The notes beneath the pieces were generated by a model. That model had not been told where the DNA came from. It worked only from the letters and a program-made list of their open reading frames with translations, and did no database searches. Source: CAISCU01 sp943361925 (GTDB lineage Bacteria; Bacteroidota; Bacteroidia; UKL13-3). From it: a stretch of 64,000 nt of DNA. Position numbers and translations under genes: made by a program. Position 1 is the stretch's first letter. Every line of letters begins with the position of its first letter. This document shows positions 44,484 through 54,612 of the stretch, piece after piece. Where the stretch lies: NCBI GenBank assembly GCA_943361925.1, contig CALRIT020000005.1, positions 62,001 through 126,000 of the forward strand, given 5' to 3'.

Positions 44484-45431
44484 ATGATGCCAAGGATAAA
44501 GTATGTCATTTTAGTTTTGCCTTTTTTCATGCTAAGTGCTTGGTTTTCTTCGTGCAATAAAAAAACTGAAGTCATTCCTACACAATCAGTTGATACTTTA
44601 TCGAAACCCTTAAATATGAAGGGCTCTGGCAGTCTAACTTTTACATCTTATTCCCCTTTGGCAAATAAACCCGTTCAGGTTTTTTACCATGTACCCAATA
44701 CTGCCAATAATTTTACGCCGGTTTTAATGGTTTTTCATGGTGCCGATAGAAACGCAGCTTATAGCAGAGATGAACTCATTAGTCATTCAGATAAATTAGG
44801 GTTCATTGTTCTTGCACCTGAATTCAGTGATAACTATTATCCCAACGCTGACCAATACCAAATGGGTAATCTTTTTGTTGATGGTGATAGTCCAACAGCC
44901 AATACATTAAACGATGAAAAATTCTGGACTTTTTCAATTGTAGATTCCATTTTTGCTTTTATGAAAAACAAAATGGGTAGTTCAACGATTAATTATGATG
45001 TATTTGGACATTCAGCAGGAGGACAATTTGCTCATCGTTTTTTGTTGTTTAAGCCAAATGCAAAAATTAACAGAGTAGTTGCAGCATCATCAGGTTGGTA
45101 TACCATGTTCGATAATACTATAAGTTTTCCTTATGGAACCAGATTGAGTCCGGCTGAATTTGCTTCTTACAATAACCTTTTTAATAAAAAAGTATTTATT
45201 TTGGTGGGTGATTTAGATACAGATCCCAATTCATTCGACCTAAGACATAATGAGATTGTAGACAAACAAGGACTTAACAGATTAGAAAGAGCACAGTACT
45301 TTTATGTAAAATCAAGGGAAGAAGCAAATAAAAGAGGAAGTGCATTTAACTGGAAATATTATACCTTAAAAGGTGTAGGACATGATTACTCAAAAACCTC
45401 TGCAGCAGCAGCCATTTATCTTTATCAATAA
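44484..45431 (+). CDS. alpha/beta-hydrolase lipoprotein, PHB-depolymerase-like
   Basis: 315 residues. Lipoprotein signal ending WFSSC (Cys about 24). Alpha/beta-hydrolase fold: oxyanion region VLMVFHGADRNAAYS, nucleophile Ser in DVFGHSAGGQFAHRF, probable acidic residue in LVGDLDTDPN and His in KGVGHDYS. The pattern is like PHB-depolymerase/esterase enzymes. As I recall, poly(aspartic acid) hydrolase-1 (PahZ1) is also related to PHB depolymerases. It forms an operon with the next T9SS gene (24-nt gap) and carries the paired repeat in its leader. Substrate unknown. Confidence 0.82.
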   Translation: MMPRIKYVILVLPFFMLSAWFSSCNKKTEVIPTQSVDTLSKPLNMKGSGSLTFTSYSPLANKPVQVFYHVPNTANNFTPVLMVFHGADRNAAYSRDELISHSDKLGFIVLAPEFSDNYYPNADQYQMGNLFVDGDSPTANTLNDEKFWTFSIVDSIFAFMKNKMGSSTINYDVFGHSAGGQFAHRFLLFKPNAKINRVVAASSGWYTMFDNTISFPYGTRLSPAEFASYNNLFNKKVFILVGDLDTDPNSFDLRHNEIVDKQGLNRLERAQYFYVKSREEANKRGSAFNWKYYTLKGVGHDYSKTSAAAAIYLYQ

Positions 45432-45455
45432 TATAAAACTATAAATCCTAAAAAT

Positions 45456-46739
45456 ATGAAAAGAATACTTTTACAATTGTTTGTTTTGTTACTATCAACA
45501 AATGCGTTTTCTCAATTTAATGTAGAGAATTTTGCATACGGAACACCAACTTCTACCGCCGCCGACACCCTAACCAATCCAGCCTTTGGGGGTTCAGTTT
45601 GGAGAAGACACAGTGGCACAGGTGGCCCAATTACCTATAAAGCTACTTCACTTAGTTTTCCGGGTTATACATCAAATAATATTGGAGGCTCTATTGAATT
45701 TAGATTTTTGACAGGAAGTAGGGAAGATGCTAACAGATCGATTTATCCTTATACCTCAGGTCAGGTTTATGTTTCATTTTTGCTGAATTTGTCGAACGCC
45801 GGTGGTACCACTGCAGATTATTTTTTCCATTTATTGGATACATCAGCCATCACTTCTTTTAGAGGAAGACATTATGTAAAATCGGGTAGTGTAGCAAATA
45901 CCTTTAATATTGGAATTAATAAAGGTTCCTCTTCAGCTCCGGTTTATTCTCCAATAAATTATCCTTTGGATACCACCATTTTAATTGTTGTTAAATATAG
46001 CTTCAATCCAAGCTTTTTAGATACCATTTCAACATTTATATTTCCATTTGGTTCAACTATTCCAACTACAGAGCCTGCACCAACATTAGTTACGGGAGAT
46101 ATTTCAACAGCTGATATGGCAACATTGAATGCAATAGCTATTCGTCAGGGAATCATTGGAACCATGATAGGAACTGTTGATGGTTTTAGGGTTTCAAATT
46201 CATGGACCAGTTCTGCATTACCTGTGAAATTAATTGATTTTAGTGGAGTGAAAAATGAAGATGAAAGCATCACATTGAATTGGAGTACTTCTTCAGAAAT
46301 CAATAACAAAGGATTTGAAGTTGAAGCAAGTTCAAATGGAAAAGAATTTACCACCATTGGTTTTGTTGAAGGTATGGGGAATTCAAATGCAATCAACCGA
46401 TATGCATTCAATGTTTATGAGAACAGAGCAACATACTTCCGTTTAAAGCAAATTGATTTTGATGGCCAAAGTAATTATTCTGAAATCATTTCGGTAAAAG
46501 GTATTGATGATGAAATTCAATTTAGCCCGAACCCTTTTAGTGATAAAATCCAAATATCAACCAAACAGGAAATCAATTTGATTGAAGTAATTGATATGAC
46601 AGGAAAAGTTGTTATCAGCCAAATTCCTGAAGCAAATCAATTCAGCTTAAATACTACTGAGTTGTTAAGTGGCATTTATTTTGTTAAGATATATAACAAC
46701 GAAGCAGTTGTTCTGAAGAGAATTATCAAATCAAACTAA
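45456..46739 (+). CDS. exported T9SS protein with LamG-like N-terminal domain
   Basis: 427 residues. Signal peptide (MKRILLQLFVLLLSTNAFSQ). The N-terminal ~220 residues are beta-rich and look like a concanavalin/LamG-like module (VWRRHSGTGGPITYK, YTSGQVYVSFLLNLS). A linker follows (LPVKLIDFSGVKNEDESITL), then a fibronectin-like stretch (NWSTSSEINNKGFEVEAS). The last ~75 residues are a T9SS type A sorting domain (FSPNPFSDKIQIS, DMTGKVVIS, LLSGIYFVKI). It probably binds or presents the polymer acted on by the hydrolase upstream. Function unproven. Confidence 0.82.
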   Translation: MKRILLQLFVLLLSTNAFSQFNVENFAYGTPTSTAADTLTNPAFGGSVWRRHSGTGGPITYKATSLSFPGYTSNNIGGSIEFRFLTGSREDANRSIYPYTSGQVYVSFLLNLSNAGGTTADYFFHLLDTSAITSFRGRHYVKSGSVANTFNIGINKGSSSAPVYSPINYPLDTTILIVVKYSFNPSFLDTISTFIFPFGSTIPTTEPAPTLVTGDISTADMATLNAIAIRQGIIGTMIGTVDGFRVSNSWTSSALPVKLIDFSGVKNEDESITLNWSTSSEINNKGFEVEASSNGKEFTTIGFVEGMGNSNAINRYAFNVYENRATYFRLKQIDFDGQSNYSEIISVKGIDDEIQFSPNPFSDKIQISTKQEINLIEVIDMTGKVVISQIPEANQFSLNTTELLSGIYFVKIYNNEAVVLKRIIKSN

Positions 46740-46754
46740 AGGAAATTTAAAATT

Positions 46755-46793
46755 AAAATGGCCAACTCAGATAATTGAGTTGGCCATTTTTTT
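46755..46793. terminator. bidirectional terminator between the two regulon operons
   Basis: A strong stem of 14-15 bp (AAAATGGCCAACTCA / TGAGTTGGCCATTTT, 6-nt loop) with A/T runs on both sides lies between the plus-strand operon and the end of the minus-strand one. Confidence 0.9.
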
Positions 46794-46821
46794 GTTTTAC
46801 TCCAGTAATAAAATGGTTGAT

Positions 46822-48039
46822 TTATTGAAGTTCTACTTCAGTTTCAAATTGTTTTTCATCGAACTGTTTTTCGCTTTTTGCAATAACCAATGTTGCAATT
46901 GCATTACCAATAAGATTTGTAATTGAACGACCTTCACTCATAAATTTATCTACTCCCCACAAAAATCCTAATCCTTCAAGTGGAATAGAACCTACAGAAG
47001 TTAATGTAGAAGCCAATACAACAAAGCCACTTCCTGTTACACCTGCGGCACCTTTTGATGTTACCATCAATATTCCAAGTAGTAAAAGTATTTCTCCCAT
47101 ACTTAATGGCACATTGTATAACTGGGCCAGAAATATGGTTGCCATCGACAAGTAAATCGAAGTTCCATCAAGGTTAAATGAATAACCAACAGGAACAACC
47201 AAACCTACAATCGACTTACTGCATCCAGCTTTTTCCAGTTTATGCATAATGCTGGGTAAAGCTGATTCTGATGATGAAGTACCCAAAACAACAAGAATTT
47301 CTTCTTTAATGTATTTCAGAAATTTGAAGTTACTGAGTTTGTAATACTTCATAATTCCACCTAAAACCAAAAAGATAAAAATGGCCATGGTGATATAAAC
47401 ACTCATTAAGAGTTTTGCAAGTGGAATCAAGGTAAGAAGTCCAAACTTTGAAACAGTAAATGCCATTGCACCGAAAGCCGCTACCGGGGCGAAATACATG
47501 ACATACTTTAATAAAAGGAAAACCTTTTTTGAAACAAAATTCAGCTTTTCAATGATGGGTGCTTTTTTACTATAAAGATTAAGTAATATTCCAACGACAA
47601 TAGCTATCAATAAGATTTGAATAGTTAAGTTAGATTGAAGAAAATTGATCCAACTAAAAGGCATTTTTCCTTGTTGAGCATATTTTGAAACATCACCAAT
47701 TGGAATTTGGGTTCTATCGATATTACCAGGCTTCACAATGAGTGCTACTGCAATTCCAATGGCCAATGAAAAGGTTGAAATCACTTCAAAATATATCAAC
47801 GATTTAAGACCTATTCTTCCAACCATTTTCAAATCACCCATATAACTGATACCTAAAACAATGGTAAAAAAGATAATAGGCGGAATGAATAGTTTGATTA
47901 CTTTAATAAATACAGTTCCAATGATTTCAAGCTGCAATCCAAATGCCGGAAAGAATTGTCCAACCAGAACTCCTGATACAATTGCAATGAGCACATAAAA
48001 AGTGAGGTTGCTGAATAAACCTTTCAGTATTTTACTCAT
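46822..48039 (-). CDS. dicarboxylate/amino acid:cation symporter (DAACS family)
   Basis: 405 residues with eight or more membrane helices and the re-entrant hairpins of the GltP/DctA family. Conserved motifs are TSSSESALPSIM (the hairpin serines), VPVGYSFNLDGTSIYLS and GAAGVTGSGFVVLAST. It imports glutamate/aspartate or C4-dicarboxylates with H+ or Na+. It is the last gene of the eight-gene operon, 4 nt after the second porin, so uptake of aspartate is a reasonable but inferred role. Confidence 0.93.
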   Translation of the reverse strand: MSKILKGLFSNLTFYVLIAIVSGVLVGQFFPAFGLQLEIIGTVFIKVIKLFIPPIIFFTIVLGISYMGDLKMVGRIGLKSLIYFEVISTFSLAIGIAVALIVKPGNIDRTQIPIGDVSKYAQQGKMPFSWINFLQSNLTIQILLIAIVVGILLNLYSKKAPIIEKLNFVSKKVFLLLKYVMYFAPVAAFGAMAFTVSKFGLLTLIPLAKLLMSVYITMAIFIFLVLGGIMKYYKLSNFKFLKYIKEEILVVLGTSSSESALPSIMHKLEKAGCSKSIVGLVVPVGYSFNLDGTSIYLSMATIFLAQLYNVPLSMGEILLLLGILMVTSKGAAGVTGSGFVVLASTLTSVGSIPLEGLGFLWGVDKFMSEGRSITNLIGNAIATLVIAKSEKQFDEKQFETEVELQ

Positions 48040-48043
48040 GAAA

Positions 48044-49276
48044 TTAGAGTGTCAATTGAACATAAATAATACCCATTACACTGCGTTGGTTTTCGAGTTT
48101 CAAATGACTAATTGTAGTACTTATTTTGAGGTTATTTTCATTGATATATTTACTAAATCCATAAGAGAATTCCTCATTGTTGCGGATTAATGAGCTATAA
48201 TTTCCGTCAAATTCAGGATTCAATTTGGCATAGCGAAAATCAATTCCATACTTTTTGTTCCATACATAACTTACCTGAGTATTAAAGCCTGTCCCGATTG
48301 ATAATAACTGACTGATTTCTGTAGGTACAATTGGGTTTAATCCTGATACATCATAAAAACTTCCATCCGTAACTTTAGCTGTTGCAATACTATATTCAGC
48401 TAAAAAAGAAAAGCCTTTGTATTTTAATAAAGCATCATAATAGATTTTTCTATAATCAGGTAATTTGTTTTTGCCTTTGTTATCGTATAAGAAGAAGTTA
48501 CCGTGTCCTTCACCTGTTTGATGAGTTGCACCTTTGTTGATGCTTCCTGCAATACCAAGAACTAATTTAGGTTTGTTTTCATATTTGATATCCGCAACCA
48601 ATAACTCATTTCCTTCAGTAAAGCTACCTAATGGAAGAAAATCTAATCTTCCTGAATACTTTACTCCACCTAAATCGTAATCAGTTCCACTGGCACCAAA
48701 TGAGTTTCTTCCATCACCAGAAGTTATTGCTGCTTTTGGACTAAACACCATGTTTCCTAAACTAAAATTCGATTCTACAAACAAACCAAATTCACGTCCA
48801 CTTGAACTGAAATTTGTGCTCAATATACTTCTGTCCAAAAACTGTAATTGGTTTTCCATAAAACCCATTTCCCGGTTATTGGCAAAACTTAATTGTTGTC
48901 CGAATGTGAATTTTAAATAGGAGTAGGGTTGATAAGCTACCCAAGCATCCAATAAAGGATTCGCCAAACTAAAATCGGTTTGTAGGAGGAATGAAATTTT
49001 CTCCTTTGCAGCTTTTCCGCTGATATTAAAATAACTGCGTTTTGAGTTTAAGAAATATTGGTTTTCAGCAGTACTATCTTTTCTGTAAGAAATTTGAGGT
49101 TGAATCATTCCTCCAATTTTAAACTGATAATCACCCTTGTTAAAATTGAATTGAAGTCCTTGACCCATTTCAAAATTAGTTTCCGGGATGCTTTGTTTTT
49201 CCTGTGCTTGTATATTCAAACTAAGCAAGGCCATCAAAGTGAAGAAAAGAGTTTTTATGTTAGTATAATTTTTCAT
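48044..49276 (-). CDS. porin, OprO/OprP-like
   Basis: 410 residues. Signal peptide (MKNYTNIKTLFFTLMALLSL) ending AQA-like, then a 16-strand-type barrel of the phosphate-selective porin O/P family. Visible are GGMIQPQISYRKDS, LLDAWVAYQPYSYLKFTFGQ and the final IYVQLTL with a terminal-strand pattern. It overlaps the M14 gene by 17 bp. The ATG at 49276 begins the signal; an upstream ORF start at 49333 falls inside the M14 gene. It is one of two paralogous porins in the operon; ligand unknown. Confidence 0.88.
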   Translation of the reverse strand: MKNYTNIKTLFFTLMALLSLNIQAQEKQSIPETNFEMGQGLQFNFNKGDYQFKIGGMIQPQISYRKDSTAENQYFLNSKRSYFNISGKAAKEKISFLLQTDFSLANPLLDAWVAYQPYSYLKFTFGQQLSFANNREMGFMENQLQFLDRSILSTNFSSSGREFGLFVESNFSLGNMVFSPKAAITSGDGRNSFGASGTDYDLGGVKYSGRLDFLPLGSFTEGNELLVADIKYENKPKLVLGIAGSINKGATHQTGEGHGNFFLYDNKGKNKLPDYRKIYYDALLKYKGFSFLAEYSIATAKVTDGSFYDVSGLNPIVPTEISQLLSIGTGFNTQVSYVWNKKYGIDFRYAKLNPEFDGNYSSLIRNNEEFSYGFSKYINENNLKISTTISHLKLENQRSVMGIIYVQLTL

Positions 49277-50795
49277 TGCGCATATATCTGTAAATAGGTA
49301 AAACAGCATCTTTATTTGTTTGAAGTACACCAAAACTTACAAAACTATTGGGTGCTTCGGGTTCTAAAACTTCAACAATTAATCCGGCATTTTCCTGGTT
49401 CATGTTTACCAGAATGCTTCCTTTATAGAAGAGAATATTTTTTGTGATGACTTCAGTTTTTACATTTTGATTGTAAACACCTTCGTCTTTTTCGGGCGAT
49501 TTTTCATATTCTTTTACCTGATAAGTTTCCACTTCAAGAGTTTTTTCAGTAGAAAGTATTTCAGTTTTTATACCAAGAATATGAAGTTTGTTTAAGAGTT
49601 CCTGTTGAGAAACATCAAGGATATAGTAAGATGGACGTTTACGGCTCAGAGTAGCAGTTGAGCGTGATGCATTATGGATTTCAACTTCAATATTTGTTTC
49701 ATTGTTCGTTTCTAAATCAATGACACTTAAAGGTTCATTTGTAATCTCTTTTTTGCTTTTAACAATCACCATTGACATGGTATCAGGTTTAAGAATTTCT
49801 TTTAATTCATTTGCATGTTCGTATGCAGATTTAAGGTAAGATAAACCAATTGTAAAGCCGGTAAAAATTCTTCTTTTAAATGATGTCCTGCCAATACCAA
49901 CACCTCTAACTTCAATTAAACTTGATATGGTATTTGCCAATGCATAAGAGGTGGCACTTGAACGGGCACTGTTTGAACCCTGATTGAAGTGAATTTCACC
50001 AAGAACCTTATCTGAAGTTAGATATTCACGGTGTTTTAATCCTTCTTTATCTAAGGCCAATTGTGCATTTTTAACAAAGATTGAATTGGTATAATTCCTT
50101 AGTTTTTCAGGAACATTCAAATTACCTGAACTCATAAACATTACATCCTGACGTGAGCAAATTCCAAAATTGCCCAATTGAGCGAATTCTTTTCTATAAG
50201 GTCTGAATTCATGGAAGTCTACTGCAACATCAGCATTAAAATCACTAAAAGCTTGTTTTAAAAACATACTCTCTTTGATGATGAGTTTAGTTTGATCACG
50301 GTTTAAATCCAATCCATTTGCTGCATACCTATCTTCTTTTTCATAACCATCAATATTGGCCATTGGTACTATACAGATATGTAGTTTGTCTAATAAATAC
50401 TGGTATTTTGGGTCGTTTATTATTTTTTCAAGTAAGAATAACATGGCTTCAGTACTTGCCATTTCATCTCCATGTAAGCCACCTTGCAACCAAACTTTAA
50501 CTTTGTTTTCCTGATTTTTTTTATTCAGTGAAACCATTGGAACGGCTTTTCCTTTTTGAGATTCACCAATAAAAGTAATGGTGAAAATATCAGAATGTTT
50601 TGATTGAAGTTCGTTTAGAAACTGAATTAATTCATCATAAGAAGTATAACCTTTTGTCTTTTTTAAAGCAGGAGTTGTATTCTCAATTTCAATTTCAGGA
50701 AAGAACTTTTGGGTAATTTCCTTTGATTGCGGATTGAGGTCGGCAACAAATCCTACTGATAAAAAGATGATTAATATGATTACTACTTGTTTCAT
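49260..50795 (-). CDS. exported M14 zinc carboxypeptidase
   Basis: 511 residues. Signal peptide (MKQVVIILIIFLSVGFVADL). Zinc site H-x-x-E in GGLHGDEMASTEA, then VPMANIDGYEK and GLDLNRDQ (carboxylate-binding Arg), DFHEFRPYR (third zinc ligand), and the catalytic Glu probably in LIEVRGVGIG. About 200 residues of a beta-rich domain follow the catalytic part. It sits 2 nt after one porin and overlaps the next. It is likely periplasmic and removes C-terminal residues from imported peptides. Specificity cannot be read. Confidence 0.9.
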   Translation of the reverse strand: MKQVVIILIIFLSVGFVADLNPQSKEITQKFFPEIEIENTTPALKKTKGYTSYDELIQFLNELQSKHSDIFTITFIGESQKGKAVPMVSLNKKNQENKVKVWLQGGLHGDEMASTEAMLFLLEKIINDPKYQYLLDKLHICIVPMANIDGYEKEDRYAANGLDLNRDQTKLIIKESMFLKQAFSDFNADVAVDFHEFRPYRKEFAQLGNFGICSRQDVMFMSSGNLNVPEKLRNYTNSIFVKNAQLALDKEGLKHREYLTSDKVLGEIHFNQGSNSARSSATSYALANTISSLIEVRGVGIGRTSFKRRIFTGFTIGLSYLKSAYEHANELKEILKPDTMSMVIVKSKKEITNEPLSVIDLETNNETNIEVEIHNASRSTATLSRKRPSYYILDVSQQELLNKLHILGIKTEILSTEKTLEVETYQVKEYEKSPEKDEGVYNQNVKTEVITKNILFYKGSILVNMNQENAGLIVEVLEPEAPNSFVSFGVLQTNKDAVLPIYRYMRNEKLY

Positions 50796-50797
50796 AT

Positions 50798-52099
50798 TTA
50801 GAAAGTAAAAGTGACCATCATATTTGAAATCAATTCATTATTGTTAATGGGGCTACCTTTAATATCCACGCTACCTGCAGCGAGTTCTGCATAGGTAATT
50901 GAACCCTGAATTTTGAAACCATAATTACGCATCAGGTATTTTGAAACACCAAGGGTGTAATATTTTGGGCGATTATAAAAAGTAGGATTATTTAAAAATG
51001 AATGTTCATCAGCTTTTAATTGAGTGTATCTGGCATCAATGGAAATTCTGTTTCTGAAAAGATAACCTGCTTGAATATTATATGCTTTTCCCAACATCAT
51101 TCTTCCTTTTACATAATTGCTTACATCCTGCACATTGTTTACCAAAAAACTATTGGAAGTAGTACCATCATTTCTTACACGGGTTGTAATGGTATTCGGA
51201 ACATTTGCTCTGCTCTGAACATATTCTCCCAATACACAAAAACCTTTATACTTAAAAAGAAAATCGATGCCAAATTTGGTGTAATCAGGAAAAGCTTCTT
51301 TACCTGTATTGTCTAAGTAAAGAATAGTTCTCGATGCTTCGCCACGTCTACTGCTAGTTCCATTATTTTTGCTGTAAGTAATTCCGATTAAAAGTTTTGG
51401 AGAAAGTTCCCTTGCCATATCAACCTGACGAAACTGCCCGAAATGATTGAACTTTCCAAAGGTTAAAATATCTAATCTTCCTCCATATTTAAAACCACCT
51501 GCATTGCTATTGAAAGTATTTGGGCCATCACCATTGGTAAGAGAAACTGCAGGTTTAAATATCAGATTATTTGTTGCTTTCAACTCTCCGGAAACAAAAA
51601 TTCCAAATTCTCTAGCCACTGCAAAAGCAGAGGTTAATCTACTTCTTTCAGGTAACTGTAAACTGTTTGATGTCATTAACAGTTCCAGGTTCTCTGTTGG
51701 GTTAGAACTTTGTCCGAATTTAATCTGAAGATATTTATTTGGATTATAAGCTACCCATGCATCAAATAAAGCCAGGTTAGTTTCATCACCAACCTCGGGA
51801 GTTCCACTAAAATCAGCCTGAAACCTGTATTCAATTTTATACTTTGGAAGATCACCTGCAAAGCGGAATCTCAATCTTCTCATTCTAAATCTTAAATATG
51901 AAGCATCGTTGCTATCAGAGTTGTATTTTTTGATTTCAATAGATGGTTGAATGAAACCTGTTAAGGTATAAGTTGAATTGTTGTTATCAGTAAACTTCAA
52001 TCCTTCACCCATTGTATATTTATTCAGTTTAGGGTTTTGAGCCTGCATGCTTAAACCAATCATGATAAACAAAAGGGTATATATGTAATGTTTTTTCAT
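50798..52099 (-). CDS. porin, OprO/OprP-like
   Basis: 433 residues. A signal peptide (MKKHYIYTLLFIMIGLSMQA) is followed by a porin O/P barrel: LTGFIQPSIEIKKYNSDS, LALFDAWVAYNPNKYLQIKFGQ (split), ARELSPKLLIGITYSKNNGT, and a last strand ending NNELISNMMVTFTF (aromatic C-terminus typical of outer-membrane porins). It lies 6 nt after iadA and 2 nt before the M14 gene. It is paralogous to the porin at 48044. The ligand is inferred to be a substrate fragment of this operon. Confidence 0.88.
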   Translation of the reverse strand: MKKHYIYTLLFIMIGLSMQAQNPKLNKYTMGEGLKFTDNNNSTYTLTGFIQPSIEIKKYNSDSNDASYLRFRMRRLRFRFAGDLPKYKIEYRFQADFSGTPEVGDETNLALFDAWVAYNPNKYLQIKFGQSSNPTENLELLMTSNSLQLPERSRLTSAFAVAREFGIFVSGELKATNNLIFKPAVSLTNGDGPNTFNSNAGGFKYGGRLDILTFGKFNHFGQFRQVDMARELSPKLLIGITYSKNNGTSSRRGEASRTILYLDNTGKEAFPDYTKFGIDFLFKYKGFCVLGEYVQSRANVPNTITTRVRNDGTTSNSFLVNNVQDVSNYVKGRMMLGKAYNIQAGYLFRNRISIDARYTQLKADEHSFLNNPTFYNRPKYYTLGVSKYLMRNYGFKIQGSITYAELAAGSVDIKGSPINNNELISNMMVTFTF

Positions 52100-52105
52100 A
52101 TTGAT

Positions 52106-53239
52106 TTATTCAAAGAATCCTTTAACAATTACCTTTTGATTGTCCATCATTTGTTTGCCTTTAGCGAATACATCCATGAGATTAAAATCGGCATCCAGAC
52201 AACAGAAATCGGCATCGGCACCTACTTTAACTTCACCTTTATTTTTAAGACCTAAATTGGTGGCAGGATTTTTAGTGATGAGTTTAATTGCATCTTCTAG
52301 TTTTACCTGTCCATCATGAATAAGTTCTTTAACCTGTAAGTAATTTTGGTTGATGACAGCCTTTCTGAATCCAATTAAATTTCCGTTTTCATCAAGTTTA
52401 TCTAGCCCTGCATTACCATCACTACTGAAGGTCATTTTATCTATAGAAACTCCTTTTTCAAGTGCATATAAAACTGCTTTATAAGGCTCAGTATATTTTG
52501 AAGCACCGGTTGTAAGGTCAATCATTCCGCCTAGTTTAGCGAATTCTATTGCCTGTTCAAAAAGTTCTTTGGTACGACCAACATGAGTAGGAGAGATATT
52601 TGCAATAGGAAATTCATGCTCTTGAACCAGTTTAAAAAGGATATCCATTTTAATCTTCTGGTTTCCTAAATGAATATGCATGATTCCTTTTTTGTTTGAT
52701 AACATTCCTGCCACCTTCACCTGACGTAATATTCTCAACAATTCTGTTTCTGTTGGGTAAGATGATCTGAAATCTGAGATAGCAATTTTGCATCCAAGTA
52801 CAGGCTCAATGAAGGTCATATCATCTTGAAGTGAATCTGTGATATAATTAGGATCAAGTCCATAATAACCCGTAAACATGTAAGCAGAAATACCTTCACT
52901 TTCCAAAGAGCGAGTTTTTGCAAACAAACTTTTAATGCTTCTTGCTGAACCATCTGTGCCTAATAAACCTACTACAGTTGTATTTCCACAAGTAATGAGT
53001 TCTGATAAGGTGATTTCAGGTGTCATAGATGCGAAACCATGTTTACCACCGGCACCAATGATATGAATATGTTGGTCGATAAAACCTGGAGTCAGCGTTT
53101 TTCCTTCAGCATCCCAGGTTTTGTAAAGACTATTTTCTATGGAATCTTCTATGGCAAGAATTTTACCTGCCGCAGTAAGTATATCTTTTTTCCCTAGCGC
53201 TGCAGGGGAAAAAACGTTCGCATTTTTAATTAGAAGCAT
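52106..53239 (-). CDS. iadA: isoaspartyl dipeptidase
   Basis: 377 residues of the amidohydrolase superfamily. IadA hydrolyses beta-aspartyl (isoaspartyl) dipeptides. Signature stretches are GFIDQHIHIIGAGGKHGF (metal HxH), TVVGLLGTDGSARSIKSL (with the substrate-binding region), TGYYGLDPNY, ISDFRSSYPTETELL, MHIHLGN and ISPTHVGR, then FSSDGNAG with the catalytic Asp. It overlaps the dcuC-like gene by 10 bp. It is cytoplasmic (no signal). This is the most diagnostic enzyme in the operon and points to isoaspartyl peptides as substrate. Confidence 0.93.
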   Translation of the reverse strand: MLLIKNANVFSPAALGKKDILTAAGKILAIEDSIENSLYKTWDAEGKTLTPGFIDQHIHIIGAGGKHGFASMTPEITLSELITCGNTTVVGLLGTDGSARSIKSLFAKTRSLESEGISAYMFTGYYGLDPNYITDSLQDDMTFIEPVLGCKIAISDFRSSYPTETELLRILRQVKVAGMLSNKKGIMHIHLGNQKIKMDILFKLVQEHEFPIANISPTHVGRTKELFEQAIEFAKLGGMIDLTTGASKYTEPYKAVLYALEKGVSIDKMTFSSDGNAGLDKLDENGNLIGFRKAVINQNYLQVKELIHDGQVKLEDAIKLITKNPATNLGLKNKGEVKVGADADFCCLDADFNLMDVFAKGKQMMDNQKVIVKGFFE

Positions 53240-54603
53240 AAACCGAAATGATAAATTAATAAAGTAAGAAGAACAGAGAACACAGGAATTAAATTCCTTT
53301 TTACTATTGACATTACAGGCACTCCTGCAACTTCTGCAGTTGCAATAAGTACACCTGCAATCGGACTAATAGCTCTGCCCATTGAAGCAGAAAGATTCAT
53401 AGGTAACAAAATAGAAGTACTTGAAACTCCGAATTGTTTAGCCACATTTGGAATTAGTGGACCAAATGCGAAGAAGGCTGCATTTCCGCTTCCCATAAGA
53501 ATGGCTGCTAGGAAAATCATCAAAGTCATAATGATTCCAATTCCTTTTGCACCAAATCCTAATTGGGTTGAAATAGAAATTAATCCATCCATAAAACCCA
53601 AAGCGATTAATCCATTTGCAAAAATTTCAGCAACAATAATCAGTGTAACAACCGATTTAAAAATATCACCCATACCATCAAGAAATATTTTAATAGATGC
53701 AAATACTGCTTTGATATTTCTTGTTCTGATGAATTCAAAAATCAAACCAACAAATAGACTAATAATCATAGCAGTAGTTGTTTCGATTTTTAGCTGAATA
53801 GGGAACACTGTAAACACACCTGAAAAACTCAATAATAGAATCAATGGTAATACAGGTAACAAAGCATAAATAGCAGGAGCAATTTCCTTGGTTTTACTTT
53901 CTTGTTTTACTTCAGCAAAATTGATTTTATCTTGTTTGTCGTAATATTTATTCACTAAAAAGTAACTAATCATCAAAACTAAATTAAGTATGATAGCAAT
54001 TGGAATTTGTTGGTTTATGAAATAAGGAACAGTTTCAATTCCTGCAATCTCAACTGCTGATGCTGTGATTACTGAAGCTGGTCCGATACAAAATGAGGTA
54101 CAACCTGTAATGATTGAAACAGCGGCCAATCTGCTTACACCAAGATTTACCAAGATTGGAAATACCGAAGCCATTAGTAACAATCCAAATCCCGCTGCAG
54201 AAGGAACACAAATGAAAATTAGTTGTCCGATTGGTATTAAAGCAACAGCAGTTATGTTAGGAAATTTCTTTAAAAAGGCCAATGGTTTTAAAGCCACTTT
54301 AACCAAAGCTTCTGATGCACCTATTTTGTCCATATAGGCAACAAATCCTCCAATAGTCATAATCATTAAGCCAACATTTGCATTGGTTTTAGAAAAGGAA
54401 TCTTTGATGAATTCAAAAATATCAAAAATGGGTATTCCGCTATTGGTATCGTAGACTGCTGCTTTATTCCCAATAAAATGCGCTAGTCCTAACATCATTA
54501 AACCAGCAATAAGCAAAACTGCTTGAGGATAAAAATCCTTCAACAAAAGTTTTGCAACTATTGCGATTACTATGATGGAACAAATAAGACCTATATATAA
54601 CAT
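53230..54603 (-). CDS. DcuC-like C4-dicarboxylate transporter
   Basis: 457 residues with about 12 membrane helices. The family blocks are GLMIMTIGGFVAYMDKIG, IPIGQLIFICVPSAAGFGLL, CTSFCIGPASVITASAV and MGSGNAAFFAFGPL. DcuC proteins move fumarate, aspartate or succinate across the inner membrane. In this operon (9 nt after the LTD lipoprotein gene and overlapping iadA) it could import isoaspartyl peptides or export C4 products. Direction is not known. Confidence 0.88.
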   Translation of the reverse strand: MLYIGLICSIIVIAIVAKLLLKDFYPQAVLLIAGLMMLGLAHFIGNKAAVYDTNSGIPIFDIFEFIKDSFSKTNANVGLMIMTIGGFVAYMDKIGASEALVKVALKPLAFLKKFPNITAVALIPIGQLIFICVPSAAGFGLLLMASVFPILVNLGVSRLAAVSIITGCTSFCIGPASVITASAVEIAGIETVPYFINQQIPIAIILNLVLMISYFLVNKYYDKQDKINFAEVKQESKTKEIAPAIYALLPVLPLILLLSFSGVFTVFPIQLKIETTTAMIISLFVGLIFEFIRTRNIKAVFASIKIFLDGMGDIFKSVVTLIIVAEIFANGLIALGFMDGLISISTQLGFGAKGIGIIMTLMIFLAAILMGSGNAAFFAFGPLIPNVAKQFGVSSTSILLPMNLSASMGRAISPIAGVLIATAEVAGVPVMSIVKRNLIPVFSVLLTLLIYHFGLCF

Positions 54604-54612
54604 GGTTTGAAA

